Source: Chloroflexota bacterium | GTDB lineage: Bacteria > Chloroflexota > Dehalococcoidia > Lucifugimonadales > JADFKI01 | Assembly (NCBI GenBank): GCA_009840355.1 | Contig: VXNZ01000014.1 | Span: forward strand, 1 to 64,000 | Direction: 5' to 3' | Length of the DNA: 64,000 nucleotides | Part shown: piece by piece, positions 26,488 to 34,604 of the stretch | How positions within the stretch are numbered: the stretch's first letter is position 1 | Layout of the letters: each line of letters opens with the position of its first letter | The notes under the pieces: model-generated | Seen by the model: only the letters and a program-made list of their open reading frames with translations | What the model was told of the DNA's origin: nothing | Databases searched by the model: none | Position numbers and translations under genes: made by a program

Positions 26488-27348
26488 TCAGCCCCACCAC
26501 TCCCCATCGAACACGGTCGCTACCGGCCCTTCCATCACAACCTCGCCCTTACCATGCCACTCCACCGTTAGTTCACCGCCCGGCAGAGCGATTGTTGCCC
26601 TGTCGCCCGCGAGACCGTTCAGCCGCGCCGCCACCTGCACCGCGCACGCTCCGGTGCCGCACGCCATCGTGATGCCTGATCCGCGCTCCCACACGCGCGT
26701 CTTGAGAGTCTTGCCGCCGTCAAGCACATTCACTATCTCGAAGTTGACGCGGGCGGGAAAGAGCGGGTGATGCTCGACCATCGGACCTATCTCAGTGAGC
26801 GGGAAATCGTCAACCGGCTCGTCCATGAACACCACCGCGTGAGGATTGCCCATCGATACGCAGGTCATGCGGAACTCGCGTCCGGCGACTTCCAACGGAT
26901 GGTCTATAACCGCGTCCATGCCCTCGATAGCAACCGGCACATCGGGCGGATTCAGGCGCGGCTCGCCCATTAGGACGCGCGCGCCGACCATGCCTTGCCG
27001 GTCGTCTCGCAGCGGCGTTACATCCAGCACGCCCGCCATTGTCTCCACGCGTACCGGCGATTTATCAGTCGGTACGATGCCGTTATCGAAGGCGAAGCTG
27101 ACGAGGCAGCGTATGCCGTTGCCGCACATCTCGCCCTCGGAGCCGTCCGCGTTGAACATACGCATCCGCAGGTCTGCCTTCTCCGACGGCAGCGCGATAA
27201 TCAGCCCGTCCGAGCCGATGCCGAGGTGCCTATCGCTCATCGCAACCGACAGTGCTGGCCAGTCCCGTTCCTGTTCGCGGGCATTTACATAAACATAATC
27301 ATTCCCAGCCCCATGCATCTTCGTAAATCTCAATTTTCTGTCTCCCAT
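26488..27348 (-). CDS. dapF: Diaminopimelate epimerase
   Basis: This 286-residue cofactor-free epimerase converts LL-DAP to meso-DAP. It shows FTKMHGAGNDYVY at the N-terminus and both active-site cysteines: EMCGNGIRC near residue 77 and TMACGTGACAVQ near residue 232. It acts right after DapL, whose gene lies downstream. The ATG at 27348 is followed by MGDRKLRFTKMHG; the second Met at residue 11 is inside the conserved motif, so the first is used. Confidence 0.96.
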   Translation of the reverse strand: MGDRKLRFTKMHGAGNDYVYVNAREQERDWPALSVAMSDRHLGIGSDGLIIALPSEKADLRMRMFNADGSEGEMCGNGIRCLVSFAFDNGIVPTDKSPVRVETMAGVLDVTPLRDDRQGMVGARVLMGEPRLNPPDVPVAIEGMDAVIDHPLEVAGREFRMTCVSMGNPHAVVFMDEPVDDFPLTEIGPMVEHHPLFPARVNFEIVNVLDGGKTLKTRVWERGSGITMACGTGACAVQVAARLNGLAGDRATIALPGGELTVEWHGKGEVVMEGPVATVFDGEWWG

Positions 27349-27379
27349 TACCCCATTAACCCTACACTACATTCTTTGC

Positions 27380-28525
27380 CTATTCCTTAATTGTCTGAAA
27401 GGCAAAGTTTAGGTCGCCAATCTGGTTTGCCAAAACTACGTAATCGAATGCGCTGTAATCTTGGCTTTGAAACACCCTAAACTCTGCTTCCAAAGGCAGG
27501 ATGTTGGATACGAGAATCAGCATGTACTTCTGATCTGTGCTTAACTGGCCACCTCTAGCCGCCTTCCGTCGTATCGCCTTTTCTATTGACTCTCTAATCT
27601 CATTCTCACTCCACCTTGAGTTCTCAGAAAGTGAATTCAACCTTTGATCAAATGAATCAGCCAGTTCTCCATGCCTTACTGTATCGATCATTCTCGCCTG
27701 ATAGTCAAAGAGTCTAGTTATTTCAATTGCGATATTCGCTTCAGGGAACAAATCCCAGCTTGTAACCGCAAAGTCCGGAAAGGTAGTTTCACCATTCGGT
27801 TCATATTCTATCCCTTCCGGCAGTTTCTCTTCTGGCCATTGTATCATTTGCCTTAACACTGCCTTCTCAAAGACTTCGTGGGTAACTTCGTCTCGACTCC
27901 AAGTTCCTCGACTGTACCCTTCAGGCAAATGTATGGCCATCGCTTTTTCCTTGCCTGTAAGATGAATCAATACATCCAAGTCTAATGACGCGTCCGGCCA
28001 GAGGTACACCGGGATAGTTCGATTGACGGGCTCGCCCACAGGAATGACACCCCGATATTCCGTTATGCTGTCATTATACGAGCGAGGTAAATGAATCTTC
28101 GACAACTTTGCCGTTGCAGCAATTAGACTCCTTCTTACTTTATCGCTACTATCGTTGTAACACAGCCATAACTCATTGTCAGTTGAGTCTGAGTAATGGC
28201 CGTCTTTATCGTCTCGAAATTGAGATATTATGAACCTAGCTAGGTCGTTCTGAGCAATTGGCTTGCCACTGAAATCCAAAGAGAGAATCGTATCAGGCAA
28301 ATTTGAGAAGGGACCCAAGGATTCGTGCATTATCATCCCTTGGGTTAAGGACGCAACTGTATCATTCGACTGATACCTCAACAGTGCGACACGCAACATA
28401 CTATAGATGGTGTCTTCATAGTCAATGTCAGACTTCTCTATGTTCCTTTCTTCTACAAATGGAGGCATTGCCTCGCTGTTGTGAAGAAATCTGATTTCTC
28501 TCGCATTGAGTGGTCTGTAAATCAT
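27380..28525 (-). CDS. Unknown protein next to a DNA methyltransferase, possible nuclease
   Basis: This 381-residue soluble protein is encoded by DNA clearly poorer in GC (about 43% in one hand-counted 60-base sample) than its neighbours, suggesting transfer. Residues ~255-280 read TTFPDFAVTSWDLFPEANIAIEIT, which resembles the core of PD-(D/E)xK nucleases with Thr in place of Lys. Its position 51 nt after a methyltransferase gene on the same strand makes a restriction partner plausible. I do not recognise a family, and the nuclease idea is only inference. Confidence 0.6.
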   Translation of the reverse strand: MIYRPLNAREIRFLHNSEAMPPFVEERNIEKSDIDYEDTIYSMLRVALLRYQSNDTVASLTQGMIMHESLGPFSNLPDTILSLDFSGKPIAQNDLARFIISQFRDDKDGHYSDSTDNELWLCYNDSSDKVRRSLIAATAKLSKIHLPRSYNDSITEYRGVIPVGEPVNRTIPVYLWPDASLDLDVLIHLTGKEKAMAIHLPEGYSRGTWSRDEVTHEVFEKAVLRQMIQWPEEKLPEGIEYEPNGETTFPDFAVTSWDLFPEANIAIEITRLFDYQARMIDTVRHGELADSFDQRLNSLSENSRWSENEIRESIEKAIRRKAARGGQLSTDQKYMLILVSNILPLEAEFRVFQSQDYSAFDYVVLANQIGDLNFAFQTIKE

Positions 28526-28544
28526 CTGTCAGTATCCCTTTCGC

Positions 28545-28580
28545 CATCCCCATCCCCTCCATCCTGTCCATCCACGTCAA
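28545..28580. repeat. Dispersed intergenic repeat, ATCCTGT/CATCCCCTCC type (copy 2)
   Basis: CATCCCCATCCCCTCCATCC is followed by TGTCCATCC, the same words as at 271-298. It lies between the possible nuclease gene and the methyltransferase stop, extending to the end of the latter. Confidence 0.5.
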
Positions 28581-30148
28581 TCCCCACCCACCCCATACCG
28601 CGCCGCATACGCCTGCCCGTACATCTGCATCGCCTTGTGGTGCGCTTCCGCCAGGTTGATGAGTTCGCCCATCGTATCCACCATCATCTCCCCGGCGTCA
28701 GCAATCTCCGTCCGGTAGTCCGCCAGATGCACCCGCCGGTTGTTCTTGCGCGTGTTGTGATACGGGCAAAGAGGCGCGCGGTTCTGTATGTCGTTGCTGC
28801 CGTCCTTCGACTTCGGATCTATGTGGTCCAGGTGGAAGTTGCGAGTCGTCTTGATTACGCTCCCATCCGGCATCCGGTTCGCGTACCCGCAGCACCACGC
28901 CATATACCCCGACAGCTCCAGCAGTTTCTCCAGCATCTCCGCTTCCGGTATGATGCTCGCCGGCACCTTGAACTTCCTCGGCGGCAGCTCCTTGATGTCC
29001 TGGCTCTCCACCGGATCTTCGTCTGAGCGGTCTGGTAGTTGACCCGGACCGCGCGTGATGATGTTCGCCTCCGGGTTCAGCAGCGGCGTCTCGGTCTGCT
29101 GCGTGCCATCCACCGCGTAGTTGAACTTGGCGAACTGCCGCCGCAGCACCGTCAGCGCGCGCGGCGATATGTCGCATGCTATCCACTGCCGACCGTTGCG
29201 CTCTGCCGCCACCGGCACATACGCGCATCCCGCGAAGCAGTCCAGCACCACATCGCCCGGATTGCTGCTTGATAGAACGATTCGCTCTCCTAGCGTGACG
29301 GGCTTTTGGGTAGGATATCCGGTACGCTCCAGAGCTGAAGGTGCAACAATCTTAATCTGCCATACATCGTCGGGGTGTTTTCCTTTGGGATTGAGTTCCT
29401 GGTGCCCATAGTCACGATCGCCTCTTACGTTCCCAATGTAATGAGAGAATCGTTCTTTCGTTGATTCCGCATACTCGTCTCTAACAGGGTCAGCATTGAA
29501 GTACCAATCATCTCCTTTCGAATACCAGAATATTGAGTCGTGCCGCCTCGACCAACGGCGGGGCGATATTCCCGCTCCCTTGTAATACCAGATAATCTCA
29601 TTGCGGAAGTTGTCGATTCCAAAGATCGAGTCTAAAGTCATCCGCAAATAAGCATTGGCAGAATGGTCACAATGCAGGTACATACTCCCTGTCGGCTTCA
29701 GTATTCGGTGCATCTCAATAATGCGTATCGCCATGTAAGATAGATAGGCAGCTCTCTCTTCGCTATGGGTTGTACGGGCGGTGTCAATGAACTTCGCTAA
29801 CGCTGGATAATCTCCTTCAATGCGATTTATCCAGTCCTCGTGTACATCGTCCTCCCATCGCCAGATGTCGCTGAACCGCCCCGTGTTGTCCGCCTCCGGC
29901 CACTCTATCCCCGCATTCTCCGCGTCGCGCTGGCTGCGAATCCCCCACCCTGCCAGCGTTTCCAGTTCCTGCTGCCGCTCCGCCTCCGACAGCGGCGGGC
30001 GCAGGCTGCCCGTGAATGTCTGGTTCTTGGCGAACGGCGGGTCTATGCAAATCAGGTCTATGGATTCGTTATCCAGCGCCCTCAGCAAATTCAGGTTGTC
30101 GGCGATGAACAGATGCCGGTTCAGCGGATGTTCTCGTTGCTCTGCCAT
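28577..30148 (-). CDS. Site-specific DNA methyltransferase fused to a C-terminal HNH domain
   Basis: This 523-residue protein has an N-terminal amino-methyltransferase. The catalytic motif is DPPF in LICIDPPFAKNQ (residues ~33-44), and the SAM-binding motif comes later (VLDCFAGCAYVPVAA, ~290), the beta-class order seen in N6-adenine or N4-cytosine enzymes. After a linker, residues ~440-480 carry HLDHIDPKSKDGSNDIQNRA followed by LCPYHNTRKNNR, an HNH-type nuclease or Zn-binding motif. The central part (~29270-29820) is AT-richer than both ends, suggesting a swapped recognition domain. Neighbouring gene 27380-28525 may be its partner. Confidence 0.9.
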   Translation of the reverse strand: MAEQREHPLNRHLFIADNLNLLRALDNESIDLICIDPPFAKNQTFTGSLRPPLSEAERQQELETLAGWGIRSQRDAENAGIEWPEADNTGRFSDIWRWEDDVHEDWINRIEGDYPALAKFIDTARTTHSEERAAYLSYMAIRIIEMHRILKPTGSMYLHCDHSANAYLRMTLDSIFGIDNFRNEIIWYYKGAGISPRRWSRRHDSIFWYSKGDDWYFNADPVRDEYAESTKERFSHYIGNVRGDRDYGHQELNPKGKHPDDVWQIKIVAPSALERTGYPTQKPVTLGERIVLSSSNPGDVVLDCFAGCAYVPVAAERNGRQWIACDISPRALTVLRRQFAKFNYAVDGTQQTETPLLNPEANIITRGPGQLPDRSDEDPVESQDIKELPPRKFKVPASIIPEAEMLEKLLELSGYMAWCCGYANRMPDGSVIKTTRNFHLDHIDPKSKDGSNDIQNRAPLCPYHNTRKNNRRVHLADYRTEIADAGEMMVDTMGELINLAEAHHKAMQMYGQAYAARYGVGGD

Positions 30149-30210
30149 TGAACTGTCCCCAACTCACGATTCAATCCCAAATATGAGAACAATTGTAGCA
30201 CATCAACTAT

Positions 30211-30241
30211 CCTTATCCATTCCCTCCATCCCCTCCATCCC
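30211..30241. repeat. Dispersed intergenic repeat, CATCCCCTCC type (copy 3)
   Basis: CCTTATCCATTCCCTCCATC followed by CCCTCCATCCC, between the methyltransferase start and the miaA stop. With copy 2 it brackets the AT-richer methyltransferase gene. Confidence 0.5.
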
Positions 30242-30243
30242 AA

Positions 30244-31230
30244 TCAATTCTCTAGCCACGCCCGCACATCGTCCGCCAGCCGCGCGTACTCGGTATCGCT
30301 AACCGGAGCATCCAGCCAGCGGATTCGATCGTCGGTAAGACGAAACCAGTTGTACTGCTTTCGCGCGTATTTGTGCGTCCGAAACTTAATGCGCTGCACC
30401 GCCTCATCAAGCGTGAGTTCGCCGTCTAGGTGCCGTATCAGCTCGGCGTAGCCCAGCCCGGACATTGCGGAATGCTGCATGCCGTAGCCGCTATCGAGCA
30501 ACTGACGCACTTCCTCTAGCCAGCCGTCTGCCATCTGCGCGTCGATTCGGCTGTCGATACGGTCATACAATGCCGCGCGTTCCATAGTCACACCAATCAC
30601 CATCGCGTCGAAGTCCGGCGGATTCTTCCGCGAACGATCAGCGTCATCTTCGGTTGCGCGCTGCTGTTCGTTGGTGGAAGCGGTTGCTCTTGACGTCGCA
30701 GAGGACAAGGCGACTTCGAGCGCCCTGACGACGCGGCGAGGATTGCGCCGGTCAATTCGTGCGGCGGCAGCCGCGTCAAGCCGCTGCAGCTCGTCGTACA
30801 GAGTTGCCAAGCCTTCCATTTCAAGCCGCCGTTCAAGCGAAGCACGCATTTTTGCGTTTGGCTTTACTTGGGGTATACGCCAGCTTTCGAGCAATCCCCA
30901 GATGTACTGCCCTGTGCCGCCAACTACTATGGGCAGGCGTGCGCGCTTGGTTTTTGTGTTGTGAATAGCTTGCTTGGCGTCTCGAAGGAAGAGTGCGAGA
31001 GAATATCGTTCGTCAGGGTTGATTATGTCAACGAGGTGATGTGGTATTTCGGCCCGGTCGGCGTCCGAGGGCTTTGCGGTTCCGATGCTCATCTGACGAT
31101 AGACTTGCCTGCTGTCTGCCCCGATGATTTCGCCATCGAAGTCGCGCGCAAGGCGCATTCCTAACGCGCTCTTCCCGATGCCAGTAGGACCGACGATAAC
31201 CAGAATTTTCGGCGGCAGCTTCTTCGCCAT
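30244..31230 (-). CDS. miaA: tRNA dimethylallyltransferase MiaA
   Basis: This 328-residue enzyme adds the dimethylallyl group to A37 of tRNAs reading U-starting codons. It has the P-loop VIVGPTGIGKSALG, the DSRQVYRQMSIGTAKP box, VVGGTGQYIWGLLESW and the C-terminal FRTHKYARKQYNWFR. A Ser/Thr/Glu-rich insertion near residues 175-195 is slightly unusual. It ends the leftward row tsaC-like, prenyl synthase, pgk, apgM, tpiA, miaA, 18 nt after tpiA. Confidence 0.95.
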   Translation of the reverse strand: MAKKLPPKILVIVGPTGIGKSALGMRLARDFDGEIIGADSRQVYRQMSIGTAKPSDADRAEIPHHLVDIINPDERYSLALFLRDAKQAIHNTKTKRARLPIVVGGTGQYIWGLLESWRIPQVKPNAKMRASLERRLEMEGLATLYDELQRLDAAAAARIDRRNPRRVVRALEVALSSATSRATASTNEQQRATEDDADRSRKNPPDFDAMVIGVTMERAALYDRIDSRIDAQMADGWLEEVRQLLDSGYGMQHSAMSGLGYAELIRHLDGELTLDEAVQRIKFRTHKYARKQYNWFRLTDDRIRWLDAPVSDTEYARLADDVRAWLEN

Positions 31231-31248
31231 CCCCTACCCCGTTCCGAC

Positions 31249-32013
31249 TTACGCCCCACCCATGACGCTCACGATGTCCGTGAAAGACTCCGCGTCCAGG
31301 CTTGCGCCGCCGACCAGCGCGCCGCTGACATCCGGCTGCGCGATGTAACCGGCGATATTGCCGGCATTCACGCTGCCTCCGTACAGCAGCGGCACAGTGT
31401 CCGCAGCATCAGTGCCGCCAAGAGCAGCTAGAGTCTGCCGGATGTGCGCCATCATTGACTGCGCAATCTCCGGAGATGCAGACTGCCCCATGCCGATCGC
31501 CCAGACCGGTTCGTATGCTACGACCACGCCTCCAAGATCGACACCATCAAGTCCCGCGCGCACCTGCCGTTCCACTACTGACTTGGCATTGCCGGATTCC
31601 CGTTCTTCCAAGCTCTCACCGACGCATAGGATAGGTGTGATGCCGGCGTCCAACGCCGCCTTTGCCTTCAGGTTCACCGCTTCGTCAGTTTCGCCAAACA
31701 GACTGCGCCGTTCTGAATGTCCGACAATGGCATATTTACATATATCAATGAGCATGCCAGCCGAGACTTCACCGGTGTATGCGCCGCTCGCAGCATGATA
31801 CACATTCTGTGCGCCAATAGATATATTGCTATTTCGCAAAGCTGCCTGAACAGCCGATAGTGATATGAAAGGCGGACAAACTACCACCTCAACGCCTGCA
31901 TCATAGGGAGAATATCCATCGTCGATACGCTCGGCGATACCTGCCGCCAGCGCCTCGGCTTCCACTAGCGTCGTATTCATTTTCCAATTGCCGACTACCA
32001 TTGATATTGTCAT
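31249..32013 (-). CDS. tpiA: Triosephosphate isomerase
   Basis: This 254-residue TIM barrel interconverts dihydroxyacetone phosphate and glyceraldehyde-3-phosphate. The signatures are VVGNWKMN at the N-terminus (Asn, Lys), the catalytic His in VGHSERR (~residue 99) and Glu in VAYEPVWAIG (~170), and the phosphate-binding YGGSVNAGN. It is clustered with pgk and apgM, giving three lower-glycolysis genes in one row. Confidence 0.97.
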   Translation of the reverse strand: MTISMVVGNWKMNTTLVEAEALAAGIAERIDDGYSPYDAGVEVVVCPPFISLSAVQAALRNSNISIGAQNVYHAASGAYTGEVSAGMLIDICKYAIVGHSERRSLFGETDEAVNLKAKAALDAGITPILCVGESLEERESGNAKSVVERQVRAGLDGVDLGGVVVAYEPVWAIGMGQSASPEIAQSMMAHIRQTLAALGGTDAADTVPLLYGGSVNAGNIAGYIAQPDVSGALVGGASLDAESFTDIVSVMGGA

Positions 32014-32059
32014 ATTGCCTCGTCAAGGTGAGCGGAATTCAATATGTTAAACCTCAGCA

Positions 32060-32073
32060 CATATTGCAATATG
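32060..32073. promoter_or_regulatory. Perfect 14-bp palindrome upstream of tpiA
   Basis: CATATTGCAATATG is a perfect palindrome located 47 nt before the tpiA start. Related CAATATG and CATATTG half-sites lie at 32039-32045 and near 32009-32015. It may be an operator; no regulator is identified. Confidence 0.35.
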
Positions 32074-32123
32074 CGCTGCGTGCAAGAGATATGGATATGT
32101 GAGTGATTGCAATAGAACTATGG

Positions 32124-33329
32124 TTATGGTCCGTACTTCAGTAGCTTCCCTGCGTGAGCCAGGGCAAGCAGCATAAGCTCCGTGGCTGGAATTCGACCTA
32201 GCGAGCCTTGGGCGCACGCTCGTTCATCGAACGACTCCATATTCTCACCGATGGTCCACTCTGAGGAAATCATCATCGGCACGGGATGCCAGCTGTGAGC
32301 GGCAAGCAAAGCTGGCGTGGAATGATCGCCCGCGACGACAAGCACATCCGGCTGCATCGCCACCAAGCGGTCTATACAGGCGTCGAGCGCCTCTAGTGTC
32401 TTCACCTTCGCTTGGAAATCGCCGTCCTCGCCGGCTGAGTCTGAAGGCTTGTAGTGCAGGAAGAAGAAGTCGTGCTCGTCGAAGTGTTCTTCGAGCGTAT
32501 CCAGCTCTTCGTCGAATGACATGCCGGTGGGAATCACTTGCATTCCAACGACCTTCGCTATTCCGCGATACATCGGATAAGCTGCGACGGCGCCGGGGTT
32601 GAGCCGGTAACTTTCCCCGAAGTCCGGCAGGCCCGGCAGCAGCGAGAAGCCGCGCAGCATCGCCATGTTCGCGTACTCTCGCCCGCTCAGGGTCTCCTTG
32701 GCCGCGTTAATGAATGCTCTGACCGCCGCAGCCGCGCGCTCCGAACCGTTGTCAAGCGCCCGTGCTTCTAACGGGGCGATACCCGTCATCTGCGGGTCTG
32801 TCTCGCTAATCTTGTCGTCAAGCCCCTCGCCGCGCAGAACCAGCACAAAACGATAATCCTGCACCGGAAGCACCTCTACTTCCAAGCCCGGCACTTCGAT
32901 TTGGTTTAGCATTTCGACGAGCGGCGCGCTCTCGGCGGTGGGTATGCGCCCCGCTCTGCGGTCAGTGATGTCGCCATTGGAATCGACTGTGCAAAGGTTG
33001 CCGCGTGCCGCCAAATCTCCCGCGCCAAGAGCCACATCGATGCCCAGCGCCTCAAGCACGCCACGTCCCATCAGGTATTTGACCGGGTCGTAGCCGAAAA
33101 GCGCCATGTGTCCGGGACCGCTGCCCGGCGTGATACCGGACATAACTGGCGTTGTCAGCCCGCCCGCACTGCGTTGTGCCAGCCTGTCGAAGCTGGGCAG
33201 ATGTGCCGTTTCCAGCTCCGATTTGCCCGTGTCCGGGTGAGGTACGCCGCCGAGCCCATCCACGACCAGCAGCACGATTTTAGATTCCGTAGTGCGGCAT
33301 ACGTCCGCTAGATATGGCAGGTCGATCAT
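32124..33329 (-). CDS. apgM: Archaeal-type cofactor-independent phosphoglycerate mutase
   Basis: This 401-residue enzyme of the alkaline-phosphatase superfamily interconverts 3- and 2-phosphoglycerate. It shows VLLVVDGLGGVPHP-like metal binding near residue 20, the TPGSGPGHMALFGYDP block, GRGVLEALG, and the C-terminal VVAGDHSTPALLAAHSWHPVP with metal-binding Asp/His. It belongs to the aPGAM family common in Archaea and some Chloroflexota rather than the classical GpmI. It sits between pgk and tpiA. Confidence 0.94.
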   Translation of the reverse strand: MIDLPYLADVCRTTESKIVLLVVDGLGGVPHPDTGKSELETAHLPSFDRLAQRSAGGLTTPVMSGITPGSGPGHMALFGYDPVKYLMGRGVLEALGIDVALGAGDLAARGNLCTVDSNGDITDRRAGRIPTAESAPLVEMLNQIEVPGLEVEVLPVQDYRFVLVLRGEGLDDKISETDPQMTGIAPLEARALDNGSERAAAAVRAFINAAKETLSGREYANMAMLRGFSLLPGLPDFGESYRLNPGAVAAYPMYRGIAKVVGMQVIPTGMSFDEELDTLEEHFDEHDFFFLHYKPSDSAGEDGDFQAKVKTLEALDACIDRLVAMQPDVLVVAGDHSTPALLAAHSWHPVPMMISSEWTIGENMESFDERACAQGSLGRIPATELMLLALAHAGKLLKYGP

Positions 33330-33398
33330 AATGCAAATCCAATCGTAAATTTTATTATTTCTATCAACATATCAATATAAGGTTTTGGAATAGCCATA

Positions 33399-34604
33399 TC
33401 ACTTGTCCGGCAGCGCAGCTACACCCGGCAAGTCCCTGCCTTCCATGAATTCCAAAGATGCGCCGCCGCCGGACGACACATGCGTCATTTTATCCGACAG
33501 CCCAAGCGACGCAACCGCTTCCGCAGTCGAACCACCGCCGAGCACGGTAGTGGCGTCGTCCAACGCGGCGAGCGTCTCCGTAATCGCGCGCGTTCCGTGC
33601 GAGAACGCTTCCCACTCGAACACTCCCTGCGGCCCGTTCCACATCACGGTCTTGCACTCCTGAAGCGCCTCGTTGAATTTCCGCGCCGTTTTGGGTCCTA
33701 TGTCCAAAATACGGAAACCGCTGGGAATTGCGTCTGTGCTGACTGTGCAATGTGTAGCATCTTCTGCAAACGCATCAGCGACGACGACATCAACAGGCAG
33801 TAGCAGCTTCGTATCGCCGCCATCGGAACGGCGAAGAAGAGCATGGGCGAACGACATACGGTCGTCTTCGATTGCTGACTCACCTACCCTGAAGCCCTGC
33901 GCCCTGATGAATGTCGCCGCCATTCCCCCACCTATGAGTAGCAGGTCTGCCCTGCCGCTGAGGTTTTCCAGTACGCCTATCTTGTCGGAGACTTTCGCTC
34001 CGCCCAAAATCACGGCAAAGGGACGGCGCGGTATGGTCAGGGCGCTGCCGAGAAATCTAAGTTCGCGTTCCATTAGCAGACCTGCGGCCGATGGCAGAAA
34101 TCGCGCCACACCTTCGGTTGATGCGTGTGCGCGGTGAGCTGTACCGAATGCGTCGTTGACATACAGCGTCGCAAGTGATGCTAGCTGCTGTGCGAATGCG
34201 GGATCGTTGCGCTCCTCTCCAGGATGGAAGCGTGTGTTTTCCAGCATCATCACATCGCCGGCAGCAAGTACGGACACCATCGAGCGCGCTTCATCGCCTA
34301 CGACTTGCGCGCACTGAGCGACTTGCACGCCAAGCAGCTCGCTGAGGCGCTGCGATACCGGAGACATTCGCAGTGATTCGACTACCTGCCCTTTCGGTCT
34401 GCCTAAGTGTGAGCATATAACCAGACGGCAGTCGCGTTCCAACAGGTAGCGGAGTGTCGGCAGAGCCGCGCGGATACGGCCGTCGTCGGATATTTCGGTC
34501 GTATCGGGCTTGAACGGCACATTGAAGTCCACGCGGACCAGCGCCGTTTGCCCGCGCACGCCCAAGTCGCGAACACATTTCTTGTCGCGCACTCCCCTGC
34601 CCAT
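33399..34604 (-). CDS. pgk: Phosphoglycerate kinase
   Basis: This 401-residue kinase makes ATP from 1,3-bisphosphoglycerate in glycolysis. It has ALVRVDFNVPF near the N-terminus, CSHLGRPKG (~residue 62), the ENTRFHPGE block, AVILGGAKVSDKIGV, and the C-terminal glycine-rich GGGSTAEAVASLGL. Its ATG shares one base with the stop of the upstream prenyl synthase gene (TGATG), indicating coupled translation. Confidence 0.97.
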   Translation of the reverse strand: MGRGVRDKKCVRDLGVRGQTALVRVDFNVPFKPDTTEISDDGRIRAALPTLRYLLERDCRLVICSHLGRPKGQVVESLRMSPVSQRLSELLGVQVAQCAQVVGDEARSMVSVLAAGDVMMLENTRFHPGEERNDPAFAQQLASLATLYVNDAFGTAHRAHASTEGVARFLPSAAGLLMERELRFLGSALTIPRRPFAVILGGAKVSDKIGVLENLSGRADLLLIGGGMAATFIRAQGFRVGESAIEDDRMSFAHALLRRSDGGDTKLLLPVDVVVADAFAEDATHCTVSTDAIPSGFRILDIGPKTARKFNEALQECKTVMWNGPQGVFEWEAFSHGTRAITETLAALDDATTVLGGGSTAEAVASLGLSDKMTHVSSGGGASLEFMEGRDLPGVAALPDK

